Below are positions 27,886 through 35,349 of a stretch of DNA of 64,000 nt, one piece after another. The DNA comes from Calothrix sp. NIES-2098. Lineage in GTDB: Bacteria > Cyanobacteriota > Cyanobacteriia > Cyanobacteriales > Nostocaceae. The DNA is taken from the NCBI GenBank assembly GCA_002368175.1, contig AP018172.1, forward strand, positions 1,672,001 through 1,736,000, given 5' to 3'. Made by a program: the position numbers and the translations under genes. The notes under the pieces are model-generated. The model saw only the letters and a list, made by a program, of their open reading frames with translations, was not told where the DNA came from and did not search any database. Every line of letters starts with the position of its first letter. Positions within the stretch are counted from its first letter, which is position 1.

Positions 27886-27963
27886 GTTGGGTTGAGGAAC
27901 GAAACCCAACCTACTGCCGTGCCTCTACCAACGTATTTGTATCATGATTAACGTGAAATGGTA
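27886..27963. repeat. GTTGGGTT hairpin plus a partial dispersed repeat
   Basis: GTTGGGTT at 27886-27893 pairs with AACCCAAC at 27903-27910. The next 47 bp (27917-27963) resemble the right half of the repeat at 23240-23290, including CTACCAACGTATTTGTATCA and a final ATGGTAT. It may also act as a terminator for the hybrid kinase gene. Confidence 0.5.
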
Positions 27964-28150
27964 TCAGAAGCTCGGTTAATCAAGTTCCGAAGCTCATTAA
28001 TGAGTATCAAAGCTTGGTTAACGAGTATTAAAGACTGATTAATCAGGTTCCGAAGCTCATTAATGAGTATCAAAGCTTGGTTAACGAGTATCAAAGACTG
28101 GTTAATCAGGTTCCGAAGCTCATTAATGAGTATCAGAGCTTGCTTAATAG
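27961..28150. repeat. 21-bp tandem repeat array, nine units in a 63-bp higher-order pattern
   Basis: Nine consecutive units of 21 bp (the first 22) in three types repeat in order as a 63-bp block: one type beginning GTTCCGAAGCTCATTAATGA, one TATCAAAGCTTGGTTAACGA, one TATCAAAGACTGGTTAATCA. The period equals seven codons, and a frame through the last units encodes heptads such as SIKAWLT and SIKDWLI. A TGG to TGA change at about 28038 closes that frame upstream. No ribosome site or conserved start is seen, so I treat it as non-coding. There are no spacers, so it is not a CRISPR array. Confidence 0.75.
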
Positions 28151-28318
28151 TATTTCACGAAATACCTGTTACAAATGATTTGCTTCTATTCTCTCCCTTT
28201 GCTCCTTGTTTTCTTCCCCTGTGTAAATTTTCTCTTGACAGCGTACTAGAAACTGCTAGATGAACTACGCTTGTGTTATACTCCGAACATTTATACTTGG
28301 GAGGCGCTTGCTTCTCTC

Positions 28319-28606
28319 ATGTTGAACAGTATTGATAGTTGGGACAAACAACGACAAATCAAACTGTCAGAGCCGCAGTTTGATGAAAGAATTAAGTGGT
28401 GTGCTAAAGAAGTCCGTTTAGATAGCGAGGAAGCTCGACAAGCTAGGGAAGAAGCTAGAAATATCACAAAGCTAACTCAGCAAGCTAGGGCGAAAGCTCG
28501 ACAGGCTACGGAGGAAGCTCGACAGGCTAGGGAGAGAATCCAGCGAGTTAAGGAAAAATATCAGTGGTTGATTGAGAGAGGAGGGGGAGCAGAGGGAGAA
28601 ATTTAG
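28319..28606 (+). CDS. small coiled-coil protein with Ala/Arg heptads
   Basis: A 95-aa hydrophilic protein. Residues about 37-80 form a strong coiled coil of seven-residue units such as EARQARE, EARNITK, KARQATE and EARQARE. At DNA level this is again a 21-bp period, directly downstream of the non-coding 21-bp array. GGAGG lies about 13 bases before the ATG at 28319; a TTG further upstream (28271) is less likely. It sits between the two CheB-containing genes on the same strand. No family is recognised, and a role as an oligomerisation partner would be a guess. Confidence 0.5.
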   Translation: MLNSIDSWDKQRQIKLSEPQFDERIKWCAKEVRLDSEEARQAREEARNITKLTQQARAKARQATEEARQARERIQRVKEKYQWLIERGGGAEGEI

Positions 28607-28653
28607 TTTTTACCAGTCTGTAGTTAGGCGAAAATTACCACATCGTAGTAGGG

Positions 28654-29769
28654 ATGCGTAAAGACCAACACCATAAGAAATCCAACATTGCGATTGTGGC
28701 GATCGCGGCTTCGGCTGGTGGAGTGACAGCGATTCGCAAGGTTCTATCAGGATTGCCTGCGGACTTTCCGGTTCCCATTCTCTGCCTACAGCACCTCAGT
28801 CCTTCTGAAACTAACTTGTTGGCGCAAGTTTTACAGTTACGAACAGATCTCAGGGTTCGCTGGGCACATCAAGGAGAACATCTCGCAGCGGGAGTGGTGT
28901 ATGTCTGCCCGCCAGGGCATTACTTTGTCGTCCATACCAACGCTACAATCTCTCTGGCTCCGCAACCAGGCAAACACGGCTGGGTGCATGGAGTCGATCG
29001 CTTTTTTGAGTCAGTGGCAGAGAGTTATGCAGACCGCGCTGTAGTAATTGTGATGACTGGCACGGGTAAAGGCGGTGCAGAAGGTGTGCGTGCTGTGTCT
29101 CGGCAGCATGGGATTGTCATTGCTCAGGATAAAGCCAGTTCTGTCGCTTATGGAATGCCAGAGGCGGCGATCGCCACTGGTTGCGTAGACCGAGTTTTGC
29201 CGCGTGAGGCGATCGCTCCTTTATTGGTGAGCTTGGTATGTGAGGGAAATCCTTTATCAAAAGCGCCAGCGAGCAAAAAAACATCCCAAAACCCTAGTTT
29301 GCAAATATCGCCCACGCTGGTTGACGCATTGGAGAATGTACTCGATCGAGCGATCGCCATGCACCGGACAGACATGGGCTATATTCATCTATTCGATCGG
29401 CATAAATGTACCCTCACCCTTGCAGTTCAACGTGGCTTCGATGCAACCTTAGGCGATGATTTGCAGACTGTTAGCATCAACGAATATTCACCCTGCATCA
29501 TGGCTTTGCGCTCCGGAGAGCCAGCGATCGTTGAAGATGTCGAGGTCGATCCCCGGTTCGCTGCTCACAGAGCGATCGCCGCAGCATCTGGATATCGCGC
29601 AGTCCAATCCACCCCACTAACCAACCGCAAAGGAACCATTATCGGTGTATTGTCCACTCATTTTCGTCAACCTCGCCACTTTTTACCCTGGGAAATGAAG
29701 CTTCTCGATATGCACGCCCGTCATGCTGCCGATCTAATTGAACTGTTTCAAGCCGAGAAAGTTGGGTAA
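28654..29769 (+). CDS. CheB-like methylesterase domain fused to GAF, catalytic Asp missing
   Basis: A 371-aa cytosolic protein. Residues about 12-190 are a CheB methylesterase fold with Ser20 (AASAGG) and His47 (CLQHLSP) in place and the downstream KASSVAYGMPEAAI. The loop that should carry the catalytic Asp (G-M-G-x-D-G-A) reads TGTGKGGAEG, with Gly140 at the Asp position. Residues about 215-365 form a GAF domain (YIHLFDRHKCTLTLAVQRGF). There is no N-terminal receiver, unlike chemotaxis CheB. It follows the CheB-CheR hybrid kinase and the small coiled-coil gene. If the Asp is truly absent, the domain may be a weak esterase or a binding module, with GAF sensing a small ligand. Confidence 0.85.
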   Translation: MRKDQHHKKSNIAIVAIAASAGGVTAIRKVLSGLPADFPVPILCLQHLSPSETNLLAQVLQLRTDLRVRWAHQGEHLAAGVVYVCPPGHYFVVHTNATISLAPQPGKHGWVHGVDRFFESVAESYADRAVVIVMTGTGKGGAEGVRAVSRQHGIVIAQDKASSVAYGMPEAAIATGCVDRVLPREAIAPLLVSLVCEGNPLSKAPASKKTSQNPSLQISPTLVDALENVLDRAIAMHRTDMGYIHLFDRHKCTLTLAVQRGFDATLGDDLQTVSINEYSPCIMALRSGEPAIVEDVEVDPRFAAHRAIAAASGYRAVQSTPLTNRKGTIIGVLSTHFRQPRHFLPWEMKLLDMHARHAADLIELFQAEKVG

Positions 29770-30068
29770 TTTATCTTGACATTGCATGACGAAAGTTGTA
29801 GGAATATTTGCCTACTTGCCCGACGAAAGTGGCGGTTAAACTTCAAGACGTTTTGCAGATGTACATCTTGAGGAAAATTTTTACTATCAAGATAGTTGTT
29901 TAAAGAATTAAAACCATATTTACGCAAAAACAATAACACTCAATAAAGTAAATATAGTGCTATTTAGCAACTTGCTGACATTGTAAGAGAAATATTTGAT
30001 GCTAATAAAGCTGATAAAATTACTCCCACACAATGTTGCAATCACTACTATGATAAAAGATTATAGTC

Positions 30069-31145
30069 ATGTTAGGTAATTTCAAGCTGGCAACTAAATT
30101 TACCTTGCTCCTCTCTCTCGTTTTCCTGGGCACTATATTAATTAGCGGGATTACTTTATCCAAAGCGCTGGAGCAAAGAGCCGAAGATGAAGTTAACTAT
30201 CGGGGACAAGTCCTTATACAAATGATGAATTCGGTCAGAGATTATACTAATAACCATATCAGTCCCCTGTTAGCATCCACCGCAGAACAACAATCACAAT
30301 TTACCCCAGAAATAGTACCCAGCTTTTCTGCCAGAGAAGTTTTTGAGAATCTTCGCAGTCATAAAGAATATGCAAATTTTCTTTACAAAGACGCGACAAT
30401 TAATCCCACAAATTTACGGGATCGAGCTGACGAATTTGAATCAAATCTGATAGAAAAGTTTCGCCAAGATCCTAAATTAGAGAGCTTATCAGGCTTTAGG
30501 GATTTATTTGGCGAACAATTATTTTATAGCAGCAGACCATTTGCAATTAAAGAACAAAGTTGTTTGCGGTGTCATTCTACACCAGATCAAGCACCTAAAA
30601 GTCAGGTGGCAACCTATGGCACGGAAAATGGTTTTAACTGGAAGCTGAATGAAATTCTGGGCACACAAATTATTTATATTCCAGCTAGTAAAGTTTTTGA
30701 AAATGCTCGTCAGACTTTTTCATTAGTTATTGGAATTTTTATTTTAATCTTTGCATTAGTAATTTTGGCGATCAATTATTCCTTAAAACGGGATGTTCTT
30801 CAGCCGATTAGACCAATGGCTAAATTGGCTGAAAAAATCAGTATGAATACAATCGATGCTGAGTCGGAAGGTAAAGATTTAGAACTCACAAAATTGGCTG
30901 TAATTGCCAAACGTACTGATGAATTAGGCAAACTGGGTAAGGTGTTCTATCGCATGGTACATGAAATCCAAGTGCGCGAACAAGCTTGGAAGAAACAGAT
31001 GGAACAACTGCGGGTGCAAATCGATCAAGCTAAGAAACATCAAGAAGTGGAAGAAATCGCTAATTTAGATTACTTCCAAAAATTACACGCAGAAGCTAAA
31101 GATATTAGGAACAAATGGTCAGATACAGACACAACATCTACTTAA
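30069..31145 (+). CDS. membrane sensor with haem-binding Tll0287-like (DUF3365) domain and HAMP
   Basis: A 358-aa inner-membrane protein. A membrane helix (about 8-28) leads to an extracytoplasmic domain of about 180 residues with one c-type haem motif, CLRCH (Cys165 to His169), in the FYSSRPFAIKEQSCLRCHS context typical of DUF3365/Tll0287-like proteins. A second helix near 220-240 is followed by a HAMP-like linker (LQPIRPMAKLAEKIS) and a coiled-coil cytosolic tail, but no kinase or cyclase domain. It probably senses redox state or a gas ligand through haem and signals by HAMP to a partner. The ParA/MinD-like ATPase gene starts 30 bp downstream and is the obvious candidate. Confidence 0.8.
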   Translation: MLGNFKLATKFTLLLSLVFLGTILISGITLSKALEQRAEDEVNYRGQVLIQMMNSVRDYTNNHISPLLASTAEQQSQFTPEIVPSFSAREVFENLRSHKEYANFLYKDATINPTNLRDRADEFESNLIEKFRQDPKLESLSGFRDLFGEQLFYSSRPFAIKEQSCLRCHSTPDQAPKSQVATYGTENGFNWKLNEILGTQIIYIPASKVFENARQTFSLVIGIFILIFALVILAINYSLKRDVLQPIRPMAKLAEKISMNTIDAESEGKDLELTKLAVIAKRTDELGKLGKVFYRMVHEIQVREQAWKKQMEQLRVQIDQAKKHQEVEEIANLDYFQKLHAEAKDIRNKWSDTDTTST

Positions 31146-31175
31146 TTATTAATTTTAAATTTATTGGGAGGCATC

Positions 31176-31958
31176 ATGTCTAAAGTCGTGTCTGTCCATT
31201 CATTTCGTGGCGGTACTGGTAAGTCAAATGTGACTGCAAATATAGCAACAATGATTGCTCGTTCTGGTAAGCGAGTCGGTATTGTTGATACTGATATTCA
31301 ATCACCAGGTATTCACGTCCTGTTTGGTCTTGATGAAACCAAAATTACCTACACTCTCAATGATTATCTTTGGGGTCGTTGCGCAATTGAACAGGCTGCT
31401 TACGATGTTAGCCAAACAGCCAAGATGAAACCAAAACCTTTTCTCTTTGGAGCGAATGGTGCTATTTATTTAATTCCTTCCAGCATCAAAACTGGGGAAA
31501 TATCTCGCATTTTGCGTGAGGGTTACGATGCGCGTTTACTTAACGACGGCTTTCGCAATCTTACCCGTAAGTTGAAATTAGATTATTTATTTATTGATAC
31601 TCACCCTGGCATTAACGAAGAAACGCTACTTTCTATTATTATTTCTGATATTTTAGTTGTAATTCTCCGTCCAGACCAACAAGATTATCAAGGTACTGCT
31701 GTCGCTGTTGATGTCGCCCGTAAATTAGATGTGCCTAAAATTATGTTGGTAGTTAATAAAGCACTACCAAAGTTAAATTTTCAGGCTTTGCGGCAACAGG
31801 TACAATCTGCCTATGGTACGACCGTAGCGGGTGTATTGCCTGTCTGCGAAGAAATGTTTCAACTAGGCAGTAGCGATATTTTTAGCTTGCGCTACCCAGA
31901 TCACCCTTGGACGCAGGAAGTAACTGCGATCGCAAAATATATCGTTCATGGTAAATAG
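31176..31958 (+). CDS. ParA/MinD-family ATPase with variant Walker A
   Basis: A 260-aa cytosolic P-loop ATPase of the ParA/MinD/CpaE group. The Walker A motif reads FRGGTGKSNVTAN: the signature lysine of KGGxGK is replaced by Arg, while the second lysine is kept. VGIVDTDIQSPGIHVLFG and DYLFIDTHPGINEETL are the A' and B regions, and MLVVNKAL is the base-recognition strand. ATG 31176 with GGGAGG 6 bases upstream is preferred over a TTG at 31164. It forms a two-gene unit with the haem sensor. There is no parB or centromere-like repeat and no minC/minE nearby, so plasmid partition or division-site roles are unlikely. It may position or switch a signalling complex. Confidence 0.82.
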   Translation: MSKVVSVHSFRGGTGKSNVTANIATMIARSGKRVGIVDTDIQSPGIHVLFGLDETKITYTLNDYLWGRCAIEQAAYDVSQTAKMKPKPFLFGANGAIYLIPSSIKTGEISRILREGYDARLLNDGFRNLTRKLKLDYLFIDTHPGINEETLLSIIISDILVVILRPDQQDYQGTAVAVDVARKLDVPKIMLVVNKALPKLNFQALRQQVQSAYGTTVAGVLPVCEEMFQLGSSDIFSLRYPDHPWTQEVTAIAKYIVHGK

Positions 31959-31987
31959 GTTTTAAAAATATTGTGATTCTTACCCGA

Positions 31988-33604
31988 TTAATTGCTGGGA
32001 GCAATTAAGGTAAATCCTTCTGCTGTACCTAGAGTTTGGCTGTTAGGTAGTTGTAGCGAATTGAGTGTTGCTTTATCTAATAGCAAGTAAGATTTTGTTG
32101 CCCATTGGGTTTGTAATTCTGCACTACTTGCTGCTTTAACTTGGCGATCGCTGTAAAAATCTAAACTAGGACGACCATAGGCAAAAGATGTGTAGATGAC
32201 AGCATCTTTTGGGGTGTGTTGTTGTAGCAAAGCCGCAACAGGTTTGACAGCAAAGGCTTCATTGAGTTCCCACACCCAAACTGGAGAATTCACAAATATT
32301 ACTAAAATTAAGTAGACACCTGCAAATAAAGCCACAATAAATTGGCGATTTTGCTGGGCGATTAACCAAACTGTATAACTAAAAACGAGTGTCAGTGCAA
32401 TTCCTAAAGGAAGCAGTGCTAATTGATTGCTGACTATGAAATAAATACAGCCGCCACTCCCAACCAACGCCACCAAACCAAACAGCCACTTCCAAGCGCT
32501 AGGGTAAGGTTTAGGATTCTGCCAAACTGCGGCGAGTTTTGCACCTACAGCTAAAGCCACAAAGGGATACAGGGGCATGATATACCAAGGTAGCTTAGTG
32601 CGCATCACAGAAATTGTCAGCCCGTAAACTACGATTCCTACCAAGGTTAATCGCCCCCAACTACTATGGCGTTGCTGCCATGCCAAAATTAAACCACTGG
32701 GTAGAAAAATTAACCAAGGAAAACTATATTTCAGTAACTCTACTATGTAATACCAAGGAGGGCCGTCATGATTGTGAAATGGCTGCCAAATCCGTTGCAC
32801 CAAAGGCCCAAAAAAACGACCTTGCCAAAATTCTGCGCCATACTGTTGTCCTTGGGCTACATACCAGGCGATGACAGGTACGATACCTATTACTAAACCA
32901 ATCCAGAGGTAAGGATTTTTGAATAAGGAGAGTCGTCTATCGATTACTAAGAATAAAAGAGCGATCGCACCCAAAACAAATGCCATTTCTCCCCTAGCTA
33001 AAATCAGTAGCCCAAACGCCACACCGGGAATTACTGCCCACAATTTCTGCTGGCGAGATTTCAGCAGCCCAAGCATCAGTAGCAAAAATAACGTGACGGT
33101 AATCCCATCATGCATGGCCAAGCGTCCGTGTCTGACGACAGGCAGCAAAGTTAGATAAACTAAGGCAGAAAAAACCGCACTCAACTGTGTTGCAAAAATT
33201 TCCTTACTTATCCAGTACAGTAAGGGAACGCTACAAGCAGTAATTAACGCCAAAGGTAAGCGGGTTATCAGTTCGCTAATGCCAAACAGCGAATAACTAG
33301 CAGCAATTAGCCATTCCCCCAAAGGCGGCTTATCAAAAGGCTGTCCGTTGAGTAGCGGATAGAGCCAATTACCAGAACGGTACATATGACGAGCCACCAG
33401 CGCATAGTAACCCTCATCCCAATCTCGCAGCGCGACTCCTCCTAAATTCATACTCCACAGCGCGATCGCTGCGAGTAAAAGCCGGATTGGGGTTTGAGGG
33501 GTTGGAGGGGACAAGGGAGTGTGGGGAGTGTGGGGAGTGTGGGGAGTGTGGGGAGTGTGGGGAGAAATGGCACCAATGCCCAATCCCCCATGCTCCATGC
33601 CCAA
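31988..33604 (-). CDS. GT39-type membrane glycosyltransferase (ArnT/PMT-like)
   Basis: A polytopic membrane enzyme of about 500 aa that would transfer a sugar from a polyprenyl-phosphate donor to a lipid or protein acceptor. The catalytic loop after the first helix has RDWDEGYYALVARHM (Asp-Glu pair), and FDKPPLGEWL follows as in ArnT/PMT proteins; about ten more hydrophobic helices come next. The apparent N-terminus is odd: residues 15-30 are HTP repeats produced by a 9-bp DNA repeat. A TTG near residue 31, just after that tract, may be the real start. It ends about 3 bp downstream of the PPC-domain gene, so the two are probably one operon. Acceptor unknown. Confidence 0.82.
   Translation of the reverse strand: MGMEHGGLGIGAISPHTPHTPHTPHTPHTPLSPPTPQTPIRLLLAAIALWSMNLGGVALRDWDEGYYALVARHMYRSGNWLYPLLNGQPFDKPPLGEWLIAASYSLFGISELITRLPLALITACSVPLLYWISKEIFATQLSAVFSALVYLTLLPVVRHGRLAMHDGITVTLFLLLMLGLLKSRQQKLWAVIPGVAFGLLILARGEMAFVLGAIALLFLVIDRRLSLFKNPYLWIGLVIGIVPVIAWYVAQGQQYGAEFWQGRFFGPLVQRIWQPFHNHDGPPWYYIVELLKYSFPWLIFLPSGLILAWQQRHSSWGRLTLVGIVVYGLTISVMRTKLPWYIMPLYPFVALAVGAKLAAVWQNPKPYPSAWKWLFGLVALVGSGGCIYFIVSNQLALLPLGIALTLVFSYTVWLIAQQNRQFIVALFAGVYLILVIFVNSPVWVWELNEAFAVKPVAALLQQHTPKDAVIYTSFAYGRPSLDFYSDRQVKAASSAELQTQWATKSYLLLDKATLNSLQLPNSQTLGTAEGFTLIAPSN
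33515..33563. repeat. 9-bp tandem repeat (GTGTGGGGA)
   Basis: Five copies of a 9-bp unit lie at the 5' end of the GT39 frame and encode His-Thr-Pro triplets. Neighbouring GGGGCATG-type low-complexity sequence is also seen at 52944-52978 and 55717-55742, so such tracts recur in this genome. Confidence 0.7.
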
Positions 33605-33606
33605 TA

Positions 33607-34896
33607 TTAGTACAGAGTTAATCGATATCTACCGCGTTCTTGTGGATTAGCTGAACTAACCACTACATAGTAAGTACCATCTTCAGGTAATCTGGCGCGG
33701 TCAATTAGAGCGCTGTACTTACCATCTTTGGCATTATCCGCGGCGACAATTTTACCTTGAGAATTTAATAAGACTATATAAGGTGAAAATTCTTCAAACT
33801 CGCTGTCTACCCGAATACTGACCAACTGATCTTTTTTCCCCTCAAATTTAGAGACATCGTAGGGGCTTTTATTTTGTTTGAGGGTAAGACTTTGAGCATC
33901 TAGTCCGGCGGATTCGTCTAGAATGTAGCTGGCTCGGTCGTTTCTCAGTGCTAAACTATAGCGACCAGTATCACCTGGGTTGCGGCTAGTGACTGCGATC
34001 GTGTAAGTGCCTTGAACGGGTAATCTCACAAATACAAATGCATCTTTAATCCCAGTTGTTGTCTGTGTACTGCCTCGCTTCACGATAACGTTGTTATTGG
34101 GATCAAGCAGAAACATATAGGGATTGAGGCTGAGGTTATTTGATTGGCGTGTATCAGTACTACCACCAAGCCTAATTTGGATCAGTTGATTTTCTCTACC
34201 TTCAAATTGATAGAAATGATAATACCTACCTTGAGATTTGAAATCACCTTTGCCGAGAATACCAAAGGCGAAATCTACAAAGTTAATTGGCTTGTAATTC
34301 AGATTTAGCGGTGGTGAAACAGGTAAACCCTCACGAGTTGGCTTGCTACCTGTACGGGGTTTAGTTGTTGGTTGAGAACCTCCCTGGCGTGGAGGAGCAG
34401 AACCATTATTTATAGGTCTAGGTGCTGGCTCAGTTTCTACAGGTGTGGATGGTCTGGGATTTGGCGCTGGTGCAGTTTCTACAGGTGTGGATGGTCTGGG
34501 ATTTGGCGCTGGTGCAGTTTCTACAGGTGTGGATGGTCTGGGATTTGGCGCTGGTTCAGTTTCTACAGGTCGAGATGGTCTAGAATTTGGTGCTGGTTCC
34601 GTATTTGTAGTTGCAGGCGGTACACGTGGCGGTAGAGGTGAATCAATCGGTTGGGTGCGTTGTTGTGGAGCTACAGGTGGTTGAGAAGTAGGAATTTGCT
34701 CAATTCCTTTTTCTACTGCTTCTGGTTGTCTCTCATCTGGTGTTTTGGCAATGGTAAATTGTCCCAGGTATTTTGGTATTTCTAAAGCACGGATAGGTAG
34801 AGAATAACTACCAATTAACAAACCACTGCCTAGCGAAAAAATAATAGCTAAGTTAGGGCGAAAACGAGATTTTTTATGGTTGTTTTCTGATATCAT
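33607..34896 (-). CDS. secreted protein with Pro-rich repeats and two PPC-like domains
   Basis: A 429-aa envelope protein. An N-terminal hydrophobic segment (FSLGSGLLIGSYSLPIRAL) acts as signal or anchor. Residues about 85-180 are a Pro-rich linker with four 14-aa repeats of the type VETAPAPNPRPSTP. The C-terminal half has two related beta-domains of about 110 residues ending in GTYTIAVTSRNPGDTGRYSLAL and GTYYVVVSSANPQERGRYRLTLY, the pattern of pre-peptidase C-terminal (PPC) domains. No protease domain is present. ATG 34896 is chosen because GAGGAG ends 5 bases before it; a GTG at 34902 overlaps that site. It may bind to the cell surface; the function is unknown. Confidence 0.75.
   Translation of the reverse strand: MISENNHKKSRFRPNLAIIFSLGSGLLIGSYSLPIRALEIPKYLGQFTIAKTPDERQPEAVEKGIEQIPTSQPPVAPQQRTQPIDSPLPPRVPPATTNTEPAPNSRPSRPVETEPAPNPRPSTPVETAPAPNPRPSTPVETAPAPNPRPSTPVETEPAPRPINNGSAPPRQGGSQPTTKPRTGSKPTREGLPVSPPLNLNYKPINFVDFAFGILGKGDFKSQGRYYHFYQFEGRENQLIQIRLGGSTDTRQSNNLSLNPYMFLLDPNNNVIVKRGSTQTTTGIKDAFVFVRLPVQGTYTIAVTSRNPGDTGRYSLALRNDRASYILDESAGLDAQSLTLKQNKSPYDVSKFEGKKDQLVSIRVDSEFEEFSPYIVLLNSQGKIVAADNAKDGKYSALIDRARLPEDGTYYVVVSSANPQERGRYRLTLY
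34434..34601. repeat. 42-bp in-frame tandem repeat, four units
   Basis: Four units of 42 bp (14 codons) start at 34434, 34476, 34518 and 34560. The first three are almost identical and the last has diverged. They encode the Pro-rich linker of the PPC-domain protein. Forty-two is twice the 21-bp period seen elsewhere in the window. Confidence 0.8.
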
Positions 34897-35349
34897 AAAC
34901 ACTCCTCAATGTTTGTGAATTTTGCAATAATTTATTTAGTAGGAGCCACTAGTTCCTAGCTATTCTCTGACTTGTAGCCAGTAGCCTTGGTTTCCTAAGT
35001 AGCAAACTTTTAGCGAAAAAATGTGCATTTTAAATTTGAGCGTAGACATCCAAATGGGAGCCTTCCGCAGAGTAGTGACGTTCGCTAATATATGTACATC
35101 AACAGGGGGACGCGAACAAAGTCTTTTTTCTCCCTGAATGAATCAGAGTACATAGCTTATATAGAATGAGCCACCTAAGCAGAGAATATCCTGCTGGCGA
35201 TCGCTCTCACAAGAATTTATTTTTAATTTTAGATTGTTGAGTTACTTGTAGATTAATTTCTTGATGCAAAATAATCGTGATGGGCAACTTTATAGCAAAA
35301 TTATGTGTCATGAATTAATATATACACGAACTGCATATGGATTTCCTGT
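34897..35349. other. divergent promoter region without recognisable genes
   Basis: About 450 bp between the PPC-domain gene (-) and the kinase gene (+). It is AT-rich and holds one HIP1-like core near 35197. No operator or RNA gene is apparent. Confidence 0.45.

Noticed and set aside
27961..28150. Possible CRISPR array
   Set aside because: Units are contiguous with no variable spacers, and no cas gene is present.
31176..31958. ParA-like gene as part of a plasmid partition system
   Set aside because: No parB, no centromere-like repeats and no replication gene; it is coupled to a haem sensor instead.
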